From Halomonas campaniensis (lineage in GTDB: Bacteria > Pseudomonadota > Gammaproteobacteria > Pseudomonadales > Halomonadaceae), in the NCBI RefSeq assembly GCF_002211105.1, contig NZ_JPUA01000043.1, forward strand, positions 1 through 64,000: DNA of 64,000 bases. The letters run 5' to 3'. Positions 37,577 through 46,824 of this stretch are shown here, in pieces (the first letter of the stretch is position 1; every line of letters starts with the position of its first letter). The notes under the pieces are model-generated. The model did no database searches. It saw only the letters and a list, made by a program, of their open reading frames with translations, and was not told the DNA's origin. The position numbers and the translations under genes were made by a program.

Positions 37577-38797
37577 CATATTTTGTTGCGCTGAGAAACG
37601 GTAAACCGTGCGAGAACGATAGGTGTCACCAGGTTCTAAAATGGTGCTGGGAAATGCCTCTTGGTTGGGGGAATCGGGATAGTGCTGGGTTTCCAGCGCA
37701 AAGCCAGAGCGGTGTCCGTAGGCTTGGCCCTGTTTGCCGGTCAGATCACCGTTAAGGAAGTTGCCGGAATAGAACTGTATCGCGGGCTCAGTGGTGGTGA
37801 TCTCCACCATGCGGCCGCTCTCGGGCTCCCACACCTTGGCAGCCAGCACCAGTTCATCCGCTGACGCGTTATCCCGGGCCAGCACAAAGTTGTGGTCGTA
37901 ACCGCCGCCAAAACCGAGCTGCTCGTTCTCCTGATCAATCCGCTCGCCAATCGTTGTCGCCTGGGTAAAGTCGAACGGTGTGCCGTCTACCGAGCGAATC
38001 TCGCCAGTGGGAATGAGGCTGTCGTTAACCGGGGTAAATTCAGGGGCGTTGATCATTAGCTGATGATCGAGAATGGTGTCACTACCTTCGCCCTTTAGAT
38101 TGAAATAGCTATGTTGGGTGAGGTTGATGGGTGTGGCCTTATCGGTCACGGCCTGGTAATCGACCACAAGCTCGTCGTTATCGGTCAACGTATAGGTCAC
38201 CTCGGTCTCTAATCTACCGGGATAGCCCTCTTCGCCATCCTCGCTGGTATAGCGCAATACCAAACCAGAGCCTGCTTCGTTTTCAAAGGGTTCGGCTTGC
38301 CACAGCACTTTATCAAACCCTTGATCGCCTCCGTGAAGATGATTGCTGCCATCATTGGTGGCCAGTGAATAGCTTTCGCCATCAAGGGAGAACTGGCCAT
38401 TCGCAATACGATTGCCGTAACGCCCGATGATGGCACCGAAATAGGGATTTGCCTGGCGATACTCATCGGAAAGGTACGCTTCCAGGGAGTCGAAACCCAA
38501 CGCAATGTCTTCAAATTCGCCATCCACATTGGGGGTCTTCAACGACAGGATGATGCCGCCGTAGTTAGTCACCCGCAGCTCGATACCATTGGCATTGGTA
38601 AATTGATAAACATCGACCTGACGGCCATCGGGCAAGTGACCAAATACCGATGTCTGTATTCCGCTATCGGCACCACTGCCCGCATCGGTGTCAGAACTAC
38701 TCTGAGCTTGCGCCGCGTTTGCCAACAGCGCTGCGACAATTGCACCGAACATCAGTGGCGAACCCTTTTGTAATCGTTGGCTATACATGAGAGGCAT
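37568..38797 (-). CDS. Periplasmic aldose 1-epimerase (mutarotase)
   Basis: 409 residues. Interconverts alpha and beta anomers of aldoses. An amino-terminal signal peptide (about 1-31, ending AQA-QS) and an acidic, Ser/Asp-rich linker make it a periplasmic mutarotase. Catalytic blocks: GRYGNRIANGQF, NHLHGG, NLTQHSYFNLKGEG with the catalytic His, FGGGYDHNF, and FALETQHYPDSPN with the catalytic Glu. AGGAGG precedes the first ATG. First gene of the arabinose run, so it likely supplies the right anomer for AraF. Confidence 0.92.
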   Translation of the reverse strand: MPLMYSQRLQKGSPLMFGAIVAALLANAAQAQSSSDTDAGSGADSGIQTSVFGHLPDGRQVDVYQFTNANGIELRVTNYGGIILSLKTPNVDGEFEDIALGFDSLEAYLSDEYRQANPYFGAIIGRYGNRIANGQFSLDGESYSLATNDGSNHLHGGDQGFDKVLWQAEPFENEAGSGLVLRYTSEDGEEGYPGRLETEVTYTLTDNDELVVDYQAVTDKATPINLTQHSYFNLKGEGSDTILDHQLMINAPEFTPVNDSLIPTGEIRSVDGTPFDFTQATTIGERIDQENEQLGFGGGYDHNFVLARDNASADELVLAAKVWEPESGRMVEITTTEPAIQFYSGNFLNGDLTGKQGQAYGHRSGFALETQHYPDSPNQEAFPSTILEPGDTYRSRTVYRFSAQQNMGS

Positions 38798-38980
38798 GAG
38801 CTTCCTCCTGGAGGCGTACTTTATGTTGCTAGCTTATTGTTGTTAGGTCGGTGCAGTTAACTTAGGACGTTATCACCGATACAGAGACTACAGTAGCCAT
38901 GTCTGGCATAACCAACCAATATACAAATACCTCACTATCGATATACTTCTTAGTATCAATAACAACTCAAGGCTTATTCT
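38798..38980. promoter_or_regulatory. Divergent promoter region between mutarotase and LysR genes
   Basis: 183 AT-rich bases without a coding frame. They should contain the promoters of both genes and LysR binding sites of the T-N11-A type. A short dyad ATAC-TTCTTA-GTAT is visible at 38947-38960. I cannot choose the operator or promoters with confidence. Confidence 0.4.
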
Positions 38981-39922
38981 ATGGGCGTTCTTGGTGAGAA
39001 CTGGTTTTTAGACGTGCGACTAAAGTTGCGCCATTTTCAGCTATTTTTAGCGCTGGATGAGCAGCGCAACCTGCATCGCGCTGCGGCCCAGCTCAATATG
39101 AGCCAGCCCGCCGCATCAAAACTACTCAGCGACCTGGAAGCCAATCTGGGTATTCGGCTGTTTGATCGCCACCCCCGCGGGCTAACGCCTAACTGGTACG
39201 GCGAGATTATGATTCGTCACGCCCACAGCATGCTTTCAGCGCTACGTCATACCGGTGAGGAGTTGAACGCTCTCGGCGAAGGCAATGCGGGCACGGTAGC
39301 GGTCGGTACGGTAATGGCTCCGGCGGTCACACTGCTTACCAGCGCGATTGAGCGGGTGCACCGCGACCGGCCGGGGTTAAAAATCAGCGTGGATGTGGAT
39401 GTCAGCAAGGTGCTGGTGCCGCGCCTGCTCGAAGGCGAGCTGGATTTCGCGATTACCCGCATTCCCGCAGGTGTCGATGCCGAGCGCTTTGTTTTTGAAG
39501 AAATCGGTGAGGAGGAGCTCTGCTTCGTGTGCCGCCAAGGGCACCCCTTATCTTTTCAGCAAACGCTCAACCTTGCGGATATGACGAGCTACCCCTGGTC
39601 GCTACAGCCTGCCGGTGCGCTGATGCGCCAGCGGGTGGATAGCCTGTTTCTACACCATCAGGTCGCGCCGCCCCGCCAGATCATTGATACCGCCGATCTG
39701 CTGCTCTCGCTGGCACTGGTGGATAAATCCGACACCATTACGGTGACCACACGGGAAGCCGCCGATCTACTCTGCCCGCCGCAACGTTTTCATCTCCTGC
39801 CCTTCAGCGAGACGCTAAGTGTTCAACCTTACGGACTGGTGAGTTTGCGCCACCAACGCCTTTCTCCCGGTGCCGCCGCGTTAATGAGCACCCTGCGCGA
39901 CATCATCGCCCAGTCCAATTAA
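38981..39922 (+). CDS. LysR family regulator (GbpR-like)
   Basis: 313 residues: helix-turn-helix LHRAAAQLNMSQPAASKLLSDLE in parts (about 31-53), then a two-lobed effector domain. The pattern LKLRHFQLFLALDEQRNLHRAAAQL resembles GbpR-type regulators that control galactose/arabinose uptake in alpha- and betaproteobacteria. Divergent to the arabinose genes, so it probably senses L-arabinose or a product and controls them. No ribosome binding site is seen, and a GTG start at codon 12 is possible. Confidence 0.85.
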   Translation: MGVLGENWFLDVRLKLRHFQLFLALDEQRNLHRAAAQLNMSQPAASKLLSDLEANLGIRLFDRHPRGLTPNWYGEIMIRHAHSMLSALRHTGEELNALGEGNAGTVAVGTVMAPAVTLLTSAIERVHRDRPGLKISVDVDVSKVLVPRLLEGELDFAITRIPAGVDAERFVFEEIGEEELCFVCRQGHPLSFQQTLNLADMTSYPWSLQPAGALMRQRVDSLFLHHQVAPPRQIIDTADLLLSLALVDKSDTITVTTREAADLLCPPQRFHLLPFSETLSVQPYGLVSLRHQRLSPGAAALMSTLRDIIAQSN

Positions 39923-40034
39923 CGCACTGTTATTAAGACATTGTTTTAGGTCAATGAGGGCTAACGATCTGACCGAAGGTGTGATGTCTTCACCTAATGT
40001 GTAAGACACTAAACTCCCGCGCAAAACTAATGAC

Positions 40035-40080
40035 CATACAAAAGTATATGTTGAACAATTGACTTTAATGTTCAACATTA
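40035..40080. promoter_or_regulatory. Operator region with ATGTT-S-AACAT dyads upstream of TRAP genes
   Basis: A 23-bp stretch (40035-40057, CATACAAAAGTATATG then TTGAACA) is identical to 50477-50499. The second half-site region holds TAATGTT-C-AACATTA (40066-40080), a perfect 7-bp-arm palindrome, and ATGTTGAACA (40048-40057) and TGTTCAACAT (40069-40078) form a perfect 10-bp inverted repeat. The likely binding protein is the FCD-type GntR regulator encoded at 46825, which lies between the two sites; this is inferred. Confidence 0.65.
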
Positions 40081-40134
40081 CCTTCCGCATGGTTAGTTGC
40101 CCCGTTGCATCACCATGTTCATAACAACGTCCTA

Positions 40135-40182
40135 CACAACCCTTTTCACAACATTTATCACAACGCTTTTCACAACAATAAT
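40135..40182 (+). repeat. Four 12-bp repeats in the TRAP leader
   Basis: CACAAC recurs at 40135, 40147, 40159 and 40171, exactly every 12 bases. Two of the intervening six-base spacers end in CTTTT and two are AT-only. The array ends about 16 bases before the dctP start codon, so it would be in the mRNA leader. Low-G, CA-rich leaders can act as translation enhancers or Hfq/sRNA contact sites; no function is proven here. Confidence 0.8.
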
Positions 40183-40198
40183 CTTGAGGAATAGTGCC

Positions 40199-41218
40199 AT
40201 GCTCAAACCCAAATACAGCTTGCTACTCACTGGCTCAGCACTGCTGCTAGGCCTTTCAACGGCTCAGGCGGCCGAGTATGAATGGAAATTTCAGGCGTCA
40301 GAAACCTCGGGCGAACCCAGCTTCAAGATCAAGCAGGAGTGGGCCGAGCGCATCACGGCGATGACCGATGGTCGCGTCGAGATCGAGGTCATGCCGATTA
40401 ACTCCGTGGTGGGCCCCACCGAAACGCTGACCGCCGTGAGCTCCGGGATTCTGCAGGGCCATATGACCGACCCTAGCTACTTCTCCGGCCAGGATCCCGC
40501 TTTCGGGATGCTCGGCAACCTCGTCGGCGCTTGGCAGAACCCCTACGACTTCCTGGAATATATGAAGTACGGCGGCGGTGAAGAGCTCTACAACGAACTG
40601 GTCGAGCCCTACGGCGCGCATTTGATCAGCGCAGCGACCTTCCCGCTGGAATCGGTACCCTCCACGGTGCCCATCGAATCCATCGCCGATTTCGAAGGGC
40701 TAAAGATTCGCGCCCCCCAAGGCATGGTGTACAACATCTTCGAGCGCATTGGTGCCACGCCGGTTAACCTGCCGGGCTCTGAGGTGTATACCGGTCTGGA
40801 AAAAGGCGTGATCGACGCCGCGGACTCTACGGTGCTCTCGAATAATGACGCCATGGGTCTACACGCTTTCGCCCCCTACCCGCTCTACCCTGGCTTTCAC
40901 TCCATGCCGATGATCGCCGTATCGATCAATAAAGACATCTGGGATGGCTTGCCCGAGGAGCTACAGACGACCCTAAATACCGCCTTTGACGGCATGGCCT
41001 ACGACCTGATTGCCCGCCTCAAGGAGCAGGATATCGAGACCCTGCAGCGGCTTCAGGAAGACCCTGATGTTCATCCGTTTGATCTTCCCGCTGAAGAGCG
41101 CCAGAAATTCCGTACCGCGGCTGAGCAGGAGTGGCAAGAGTGGGCCGGTGAAAATGAGATGACCCAGAAGATTTATGACTCGGCGACCGCCTTTTTGCGC
41201 TCGCGCAATCTGCTCTAA
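40199..41218 (+). CDS. TRAP transporter substrate-binding protein DctP
   Basis: 339 residues from the ATG at 40199, chosen for GAGGA 8 bases ahead and the signal peptide (MLKPKYSLLLTGSALLLGLS, cleavage near AQA-AE); the frame is open 34 codons further upstream in low-complexity leader DNA. The TRAP carboxylate-binding Arg is in FEGLKIRAPQGMV, followed by VYTGLEKGVIDAAD. Likely ligand: a sugar acid such as L-arabonate or D-xylonate, given the downstream enzymes. Confidence 0.9.
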   Translation: MLKPKYSLLLTGSALLLGLSTAQAAEYEWKFQASETSGEPSFKIKQEWAERITAMTDGRVEIEVMPINSVVGPTETLTAVSSGILQGHMTDPSYFSGQDPAFGMLGNLVGAWQNPYDFLEYMKYGGGEELYNELVEPYGAHLISAATFPLESVPSTVPIESIADFEGLKIRAPQGMVYNIFERIGATPVNLPGSEVYTGLEKGVIDAADSTVLSNNDAMGLHAFAPYPLYPGFHSMPMIAVSINKDIWDGLPEELQTTLNTAFDGMAYDLIARLKEQDIETLQRLQEDPDVHPFDLPAEERQKFRTAAEQEWQEWAGENEMTQKIYDSATAFLRSRNLL

Positions 41219-41307
41219 CTCTCTGTTCTCTGCTCTCAACTCGGCTTCATTAACCTAACCAACGCAGCGCTCGGGAGTCCCCCGGGCGATGCGCGTAGAG
41301 TCGCGCC

Positions 41308-41913
41308 ATGTCTCAAAAAACGCCTGACAATCAATACCGCTCGCCTCCTACCCATGATCTTCCTGAGATTCTCGAAACGGTAGAGGAGATCGCCCCCGAA
41401 CGTAATGCCTTAGACCGCCTGATTGCACGAGGTGGCCGTGCTATTTCCTGGCTGGTGCTGGTGGCGATGGGTATCAGCGTCGTCGAGGTCTTTATGCGCT
41501 ACGGCTTCAATAACCCCACCTCCTGGGTACACGAAACCGTGGTGTTTCTGATTGCAATTATCTTTGTGCTGGGTGGCCCAGCGGCCATGGCGCGCAATAG
41601 CCATATCCGCGTCAAGGTGCTCTACGACAGCGCCGGGCCCAGGCTGAAGTGCTGGATGGATCGTTTCAACGACCTGCTCACCCTGGTTTTCTGCCTGACG
41701 ATGAGCTATGCCGCCTTTCATATGTTCTGGGGAGCGTCGCATAACCCGCTCGGCGAGTGGTCGCTGGAGCGCTCCGGCACCTCCTGGAATCCGCCCTTTC
41801 CCGCCATGGTCAAGGGCATGATTCTGTTTGCTCTGGTGTTGATGACCCTGCAAGCCTCACTGCATTTATGGCAGTCGCTTAAGGCGAAGCCCCGCACCGA
41901 GGAGGCGAGCTGA
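41308..41913 (+). CDS. TRAP transporter small permease DctQ
   Basis: 201 residues, four membrane helices after a polar 45-residue start. Contains SWVHETVVFLIAIIFVLGGPAAMARNSHIRVKV (in parts), the DctQ core. The stop shares its last base with the start of dctM (TGATG), so the two are translationally coupled. The ribosome binding site is weak. Confidence 0.9.
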   Translation: MSQKTPDNQYRSPPTHDLPEILETVEEIAPERNALDRLIARGGRAISWLVLVAMGISVVEVFMRYGFNNPTSWVHETVVFLIAIIFVLGGPAAMARNSHIRVKVLYDSAGPRLKCWMDRFNDLLTLVFCLTMSYAAFHMFWGASHNPLGEWSLERSGTSWNPPFPAMVKGMILFALVLMTLQASLHLWQSLKAKPRTEEAS

Positions 41914-43214
41914 TGGATATTTCAACCGCAACAATCCTCATGGTAGGGGCCATTTTCGCGCTGCTGGTCACCGGTCTGCCGCTGGCGTTTATCACCGGTT
42001 TAGTGGCCATGGCATTCACCTTCGGCTGGTTCGGCGAAGCGGCTCTGCCCTTGGTCACCAGCCGCGTCTATGGGTTTATCACCGAGTATTCGCTGGTAGC
42101 AGTGCCCATGTTTGTGTTGATGGCATCGCTGCTGGATCGCTCTGGCATTGCCAAGGATCTGTTCAACGCCATGCGCGTTTTCGCTGGCCGCCTGCCGGGT
42201 GGCGTGGCGGTGCAGACCATCGTGGTAGCGTTCTTCCTGGCCGCCCTTTCGGGCATTATCGGCGGCGAGATCGTGCTACTGGGGATTCTGGCGCTGCCAC
42301 AAATGCTCCGCCTGGGCTACGACAAACACCTCTCTATTGGGGTGGTGTGTGCCGGGGGAGCCCTGGGTACCATGATGCCGCCCTCTATCGTGCTGATTAT
42401 CTATGGCCTAATCGCCAGCGTATCGATAGCCGACCTGTTCGCCGCGGCCGTTACTCCAGCGGTGATTCTAATGGGCTCCTATATTGCCTATGTGCTGGTA
42501 CGCTGCCTGAAGAATCCCGCGCTGGGACCGCCGCTGGATAAAGACACCCAGGATAACCCCTTCGCTACCAAGCTGGACGCGGTCAAAGCCATTCTGCTGC
42601 CAGGGCTGATCGCCTTTTTAGTGCTGGGCACTATTTATGGCGGTATTGCCTCGGTCACCGAAGCTGCGGCCATGGGCGTCTTCGGTGTACTGCTCGCCAC
42701 CATTGTCCGCGGCGAGTTCACCCCGGGCATGCTGCACCATAGCCTGGGGCAGACCCTAAACACCTGCGGGATGATTATTTGGATCGGCATCGGCGCGGCC
42801 GCCCTGGTGGGCGTTTATAACCTGATGGGGGGCAACCGCTTTGTATCGAGCTTGATTCTCGGACTCGACGTCGCGCCGATTGTGATCATTCTGGTGATGA
42901 TGGCGATTATGCTGGTGCTGGGGCTTTTCCTCGACTGGATCGGGATCGCCATGCTGGCCCTGCCGATCTTCCTACCCATCGTTATCCAGCTCGGCTTCGA
43001 CCCCATCTGGTTCGGCATCCTGTTCGCCGTGAATATGCAGGTCTCATTCCTGTCACCGCCCTTCGGGCCCGCCGCCTTCTATCTTAAGAGCGTGGCACCG
43101 CCGGATATCAGCCTGAAGGATATCTACCTTTCCGTACTGCCCTTTATGGCCATTCAGCTGTGTGTACTCGCGGCGCTGTTGATGTGGCCGCAACTGGCCA
43201 TTTGGCCACTATGA
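41913..43214 (+). CDS. TRAP transporter large permease DctM
   Basis: 433 residues, about 12 membrane helices. Family blocks: AVPMFVLMASLLDRSGIAKDLF, GALGTMMPPSIVLIIYG, FLDWIGIAMLALPIFLPI, and the late FLSPPFGPAAFYLKSVAP. GGAGG precedes the ATG. Forms the sodium-driven transporter with the proteins encoded at 40199 and 41308. Confidence 0.94.
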   Translation: MDISTATILMVGAIFALLVTGLPLAFITGLVAMAFTFGWFGEAALPLVTSRVYGFITEYSLVAVPMFVLMASLLDRSGIAKDLFNAMRVFAGRLPGGVAVQTIVVAFFLAALSGIIGGEIVLLGILALPQMLRLGYDKHLSIGVVCAGGALGTMMPPSIVLIIYGLIASVSIADLFAAAVTPAVILMGSYIAYVLVRCLKNPALGPPLDKDTQDNPFATKLDAVKAILLPGLIAFLVLGTIYGGIASVTEAAAMGVFGVLLATIVRGEFTPGMLHHSLGQTLNTCGMIIWIGIGAAALVGVYNLMGGNRFVSSLILGLDVAPIVIILVMMAIMLVLGLFLDWIGIAMLALPIFLPIVIQLGFDPIWFGILFAVNMQVSFLSPPFGPAAFYLKSVAPPDISLKDIYLSVLPFMAIQLCVLAALLMWPQLAIWPL

Positions 43215-43242
43215 TAATCGCCACCAGCATAAGGAGAACGCC

Positions 43243-44229
43243 ATGCGACTGATTCAGTGTGACCACCAGGGCCAGGTTCGCGCCGCCCTGGTCGAGAGCG
43301 AAGAGCAGGTCAGACTGCTCGACTGCGATACCTACACCCTGGCCAATCGGGCCATTAGCGCCGGCAAGTCGCTTAGCGAGATAGTGCCAGAAGCGCTAAC
43401 TGACACCCGTCTGGATTACCAAGCGCTGGTCGATGCCAAACAGCTGCTGCCCCCGCTAACGCATACCGACCCGGCCCACTGCCTGGTGACCGGCACCGGC
43501 CTTACCCACCTGGGCAGTGCCGATACCCGCTCGGCAATGCACGCTAAAACTCAGGCCGCGGAAGAAGATATGACCGACTCCATGCGTATGTTCAAGCTCG
43601 GCGTGGAGGGCGGCAAACCCGACGCAGGCCAGCCAGGCGCTCAGCCGGAGTGGTTCTACAAGGGCGACGGCCAGTGCGTAATGGCGCCGGAAGCCGAGAT
43701 CCCCTCCCCCGCCTTTGCTGAAGATGCAGGCGAGGAGCCCGAGCTGGCAGGGCTTTACGTGATTGGCAACAATGGCCAACCCTGGCGTGTCGGCTATGCT
43801 TTGGGTAACGAGTTCTCTGACCACGTCACCGAGCGTTTCAACTACCTATGGCTGGCTCACTCCAAGCTACGCGCCTGCAGCTTTGGGCCTGAGCTATTGA
43901 TTGGCGAGCTGCCCGCGCACTTAGAGGGCACCAGCCGTATCCAGCGCAGTGGCGAAACGGTTTGGGAGAAGCCCTTTCTCACCGGCGAGGCCAATATGGC
44001 CCACAGCCTGGCTAACCTGGAGTATCACCACTTCAAATACCCGGGCTTCCGCCGCCCCGGCGATGTGCATGTGCACTTTTTCGGCACCGCCACGTTGAGC
44101 TTTGCCGACGGCATTAAGGTGCGCGAAGGCGATCGCTTTGAGATCAAAATCAATGAGTTTGGCCGCGCCCTGCGCAACCCGCTTCGGGTGGAAGCAGACG
44201 CACCGGCCATCAGCGTAAAGCCGCTTTAA
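43243..44229 (+). CDS. AraD1/GguC family protein, probable 2-keto-3-deoxy-pentonate dehydratase
   Basis: 328 residues of the GguC/AraD1 group, which shares the fumarylacetoacetate-hydrolase fold. Visible blocks: THLGSADTRSAMH, EEDMTDSMRMFKLGVEGGKP (in parts), GNNGQPWRVGYALGNEFSDH and the end FFGTATLSFADGIKV. Comparative-genomic work assigns such proteins to dehydration of 2-keto-3-deoxy-L-arabonate to 2,5-dioxovalerate. That role fits here, since the dioxovalerate dehydrogenase follows at 27 bases. AAGGAG precedes the ATG. Direct biochemical proof is not assumed. Confidence 0.8.
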   Translation: MRLIQCDHQGQVRAALVESEEQVRLLDCDTYTLANRAISAGKSLSEIVPEALTDTRLDYQALVDAKQLLPPLTHTDPAHCLVTGTGLTHLGSADTRSAMHAKTQAAEEDMTDSMRMFKLGVEGGKPDAGQPGAQPEWFYKGDGQCVMAPEAEIPSPAFAEDAGEEPELAGLYVIGNNGQPWRVGYALGNEFSDHVTERFNYLWLAHSKLRACSFGPELLIGELPAHLEGTSRIQRSGETVWEKPFLTGEANMAHSLANLEYHHFKYPGFRRPGDVHVHFFGTATLSFADGIKVREGDRFEIKINEFGRALRNPLRVEADAPAISVKPL

Positions 44230-44256
44230 CAACCTCATCCCCCAGCAGGAGGAAGT

Positions 44257-45831
44257 ATGACTCTGGAAGGTAAACTACTCATCGGTCAGCAGGCCATCAG
44301 CGGCCAACAGGCTGACATTCATGCGGTAAATCCCGCCACCGGCGAAACACTGGCACCCGCCTACCCCGGCGGCAGCAAGGCCGAAGTCGAGCAAGCCTGT
44401 GAACTTGCCGAAGCGGCGTACGCCACTTACCGCGAAACGTCGCTTGAAGAGCGCGCTGTATTCCTCGAAACCATCGCCGCCGAGATCGAAGGGATCGGTG
44501 ATGAGTTGATTGAGCGCGCCATGGCCGAAACAGGCCTACCGCGCCCGCGCTTAGAGGGCGAACGTGGACGTACCTGCGGCCAGCTACGCTTGTTCGCCAA
44601 CGTGGTACGGGCTGGCGAGTGGCTCGATGTGCGTATCGATCCCGCCCTGCCTGATCGTGAACCCCTGCCCCGCGCCGACCTGCGCCAGCGGCATATTGCC
44701 CTGGGCCCGGTGGCGGTGTTTGGCGCCAGCAACTTCCCGCTCGCCTTTAGCGTGGCCGGGGGTGATACCGCATCGGCACTGGCCGCAGGCTGCCCGGTGG
44801 TCGTCAAGGGCCACTCTGCCCACCCCGGCACTTCTGAGCTGGTGGGCCGTGCGATTCAGCGCGCCGTGGCCAAGTGCCAACTGCACGAAGGCGTTTTCTC
44901 GCTGCTGTTTGGCTCGGGCCGCGAAATCGGCCAGGCGCTGGTGGCTGATCCGCGTATTCAGGCGGTGGGCTTCACCGGTTCGCGCAGTGGCGGCACGGCA
45001 CTCATGGCCACCGCCCAGGCGCGGGCGCAGCCGATCCCGGTTTACGCCGAGATGAGCTCCATCAACCCGGTGTTCCTGCTGCCGGAAGCGCTCAAGGCTC
45101 GTGGCAAAGCCATCGCCGAAGGCTTTGTTGGCTCACTGAACATGGGTGCCGGGCAATTCTGCACCAACCCCGGGCTGGTGATTGCGGTTCAGGGCCCAGA
45201 GCTGGACACCTTTGTTGAAGCGGCCGGGGAAGCGGTTAAAGGCAGTGCGGCCCAAACCATGCTGACACCGGGCATTCACGACGCTTACCGGCAGGGCGTT
45301 GACCGACTCGCCCACCACGCCAAGGTCACCGAAGTGGCGCGCGGTCAGGCAGGTGAAACAGCCAACCCCTGCCAAGCAGGGCTATTCGTTACCCAGGCCG
45401 AAGCGTTCCTCAATGAGTCCGCCCTCCAGGAAGAGGTGTTTGGTTCCACCTCGCTGGTCATCGCCTGTGCTGACGCCCAGGAAGTGGCGAAGGTCGCTGC
45501 CCAGCTCGAAGGCCAGCTCACCATTACGCTACAGATGGATGACGGCGACTTGGCGACTGCCAAGCAACTGCTGCCCACCCTGGAGCGCAAGGCGGGGCGG
45601 ATTCTGGCCAACGGCTGGCCGACGGGCGTGGAAGTGTGCCACGCCATGGTGCACGGCGGCCCCTATCCGGCAACGTCGGACTCCCGCACGACCTCGGTGG
45701 GCAGCGCGGCGATTTTCCGCTTCCTGCGCCCGGTGTGCTACCAGGCGCTGCCTGAGGGGTTACTGCCCGAAGCCATTCGTGACGGTAACCCTTGCGGAGT
45801 ATCCCGCTTGGTCGATGGTAAGCGTGAATAA
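44257..45831 (+). CDS. 2,5-dioxovalerate (2-oxoglutarate semialdehyde) dehydrogenase
   Basis: 524 residues, NADP-type aldehyde dehydrogenase of the long KGSADH group. Catalytic Cys302 in GQFCTNPG, Glu265 in [11 protein letters not shown], Asn159 in [10 protein letters not shown]. It converts 2,5-dioxovalerate to 2-oxoglutarate, the last step of oxidative pentose pathways. It is the only such enzyme in the window, so xylose, arabinose and possibly D-arabinose routes would all meet here. AGGAGG precedes the ATG; last gene of the TRAP operon. Confidence 0.92.
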   Translation: MTLEGKLLIGQQAISGQQADIHAVNPATGETLAPAYPGGSKAEVEQACELAEAAYATYRETSLEERAVFLETIAAEIEGIGDELIERAMAETGLPRPRLEGERGRTCGQLRLFANVVRAGEWLDVRIDPALPDREPLPRADLRQRHIALGPVAVFGASNFPLAFSVAGGDTASALAAGCPVVVKGHSAHPGTSELVGRAIQRAVAKCQLHEGVFSLLFGSGREIGQALVADPRIQAVGFTGSRSGGTALMATAQARAQPIPVYAEMSSINPVFLLPEALKARGKAIAEGFVGSLNMGAGQFCTNPGLVIAVQGPELDTFVEAAGEAVKGSAAQTMLTPGIHDAYRQGVDRLAHHAKVTEVARGQAGETANPCQAGLFVTQAEAFLNESALQEEVFGSTSLVIACADAQEVAKVAAQLEGQLTITLQMDDGDLATAKQLLPTLERKAGRILANGWPTGVEVCHAMVHGGPYPATSDSRTTSVGSAAIFRFLRPVCYQALPEGLLPEAIRDGNPCGVSRLVDGKRE

Positions 45832-45850
45832 ACGAACTTTACTGAGTACG

Positions 45851-46789
45851 TTACTCAATAAAGGCGTCGGTGGTTTCACGATGACCGTATAGAAACGCAT
45901 CGGCGACCTGGCGCAGCGGGGCAACATCCACCTCGCTGCGTTTTTTTGCGATCAGTTCGCCAAAGCGCGCGTAGAGGCCTTGGTACTCCCGCTCTTCGTC
46001 TTCAATGATCAGTTCATCGTCGATGACCAATCGGCAGCCACCTTGGGTAAGACTTAAACGGCCTTTATCGGTGTCGATATGCATATCCCAGGTGGGAGGG
46101 CCGCTCTGGCGAAAGTCAAACGCGGCCTCAATGGAGGCGCCTTCTGGGTCGGTAAAGGTAAGATCCGCGGCAATCGGGGTTTGCGCGTTGCTCGGCACCA
46201 ACAGCCGCGCCTGTTGCAGAAAGAACGGTTGGGGAAGGATTTCAGTCGCAATCGACAGCGCATTAATACCGGGGTCAAAAACCCCCATGCCACCGGGCTG
46301 CCAGATCCACGCCTGGCCGGGATGCCATACCCGCACATCCTCTTTCCACTCGATCTCCACCCGCTGCACCTGACGCTCACTCAACCACTGCTGAGCCTCT
46401 GCCACACCGGGAGCAAACCGCGAATGCCAGGCGGCAAATAGGCTAACGCCCTGCTTGGCCGCGGTGGCAATCAAGTCCTCCACTTCGCTAAGCGTCGCCC
46501 CCGGCGGCTTTTCAAGCAACACGTGCTTGCCGCGCATCAGTGCGGCCCGCGCCTGGGAGTAGCGCAGGTGCGTTGGCGTGCAAATAGAGACGGCGGTAAT
46601 TTCCGGGTGAGCGTCTAGCATCGCATCAAGATTCTGATAGGCCGGCACATCGGGTAGTTCCGCGTAGGGATCCGCCGTGGCGACAAGTTGGCAGTTCGGG
46701 GTGGCGGCTATCGCCGGAAGGTGTTGGTCGCGGACGATTTTACCTACGCCTACCAAACCGAGCTTAAAGCCAGAGCTGAAGTCAGACAT
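45851..46789 (-). CDS. L-arabinose / D-galactose 1-dehydrogenase (AraA, Gfo/Idh type)
   Basis: 312 residues, cytosolic. Matches the Azospirillum L-arabinose 1-dehydrogenase in family-specific blocks: VGVGKIVRDQHLPAI (13-27), LEKPPGATL with Lys94, WKEDVRVWHPGQAWIWQPGG in sequence, and VFDPGINALSI with Asp172 and Asn176, the catalytic pair. It makes L-arabinono-lactone (or D-galactonolactone) with NAD(P). First enzyme of the oxidative arabinose route, though it is transcribed with the xylonate dehydratase genes and not with araFGH. Confidence 0.9.
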   Translation of the reverse strand: MSDFSSGFKLGLVGVGKIVRDQHLPAIAATPNCQLVATADPYAELPDVPAYQNLDAMLDAHPEITAVSICTPTHLRYSQARAALMRGKHVLLEKPPGATLSEVEDLIATAAKQGVSLFAAWHSRFAPGVAEAQQWLSERQVQRVEIEWKEDVRVWHPGQAWIWQPGGMGVFDPGINALSIATEILPQPFFLQQARLLVPSNAQTPIAADLTFTDPEGASIEAAFDFRQSGPPTWDMHIDTDKGRLSLTQGGCRLVIDDELIIEDEEREYQGLYARFGELIAKKRSEVDVAPLRQVADAFLYGHRETTDAFIE

Positions 46790-46824
46790 ACGCTTGCCTT
46801 TGTATTTGCCATTGAAAATAGGAG

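Noticed and set aside
45843-45857. TGAGTA-CGT-TACTCA stem between convergent genes as a terminator
   Set aside because: Only 6 AT-rich pairs, no T run, and it overlaps the last codons of the minus-strand gene.
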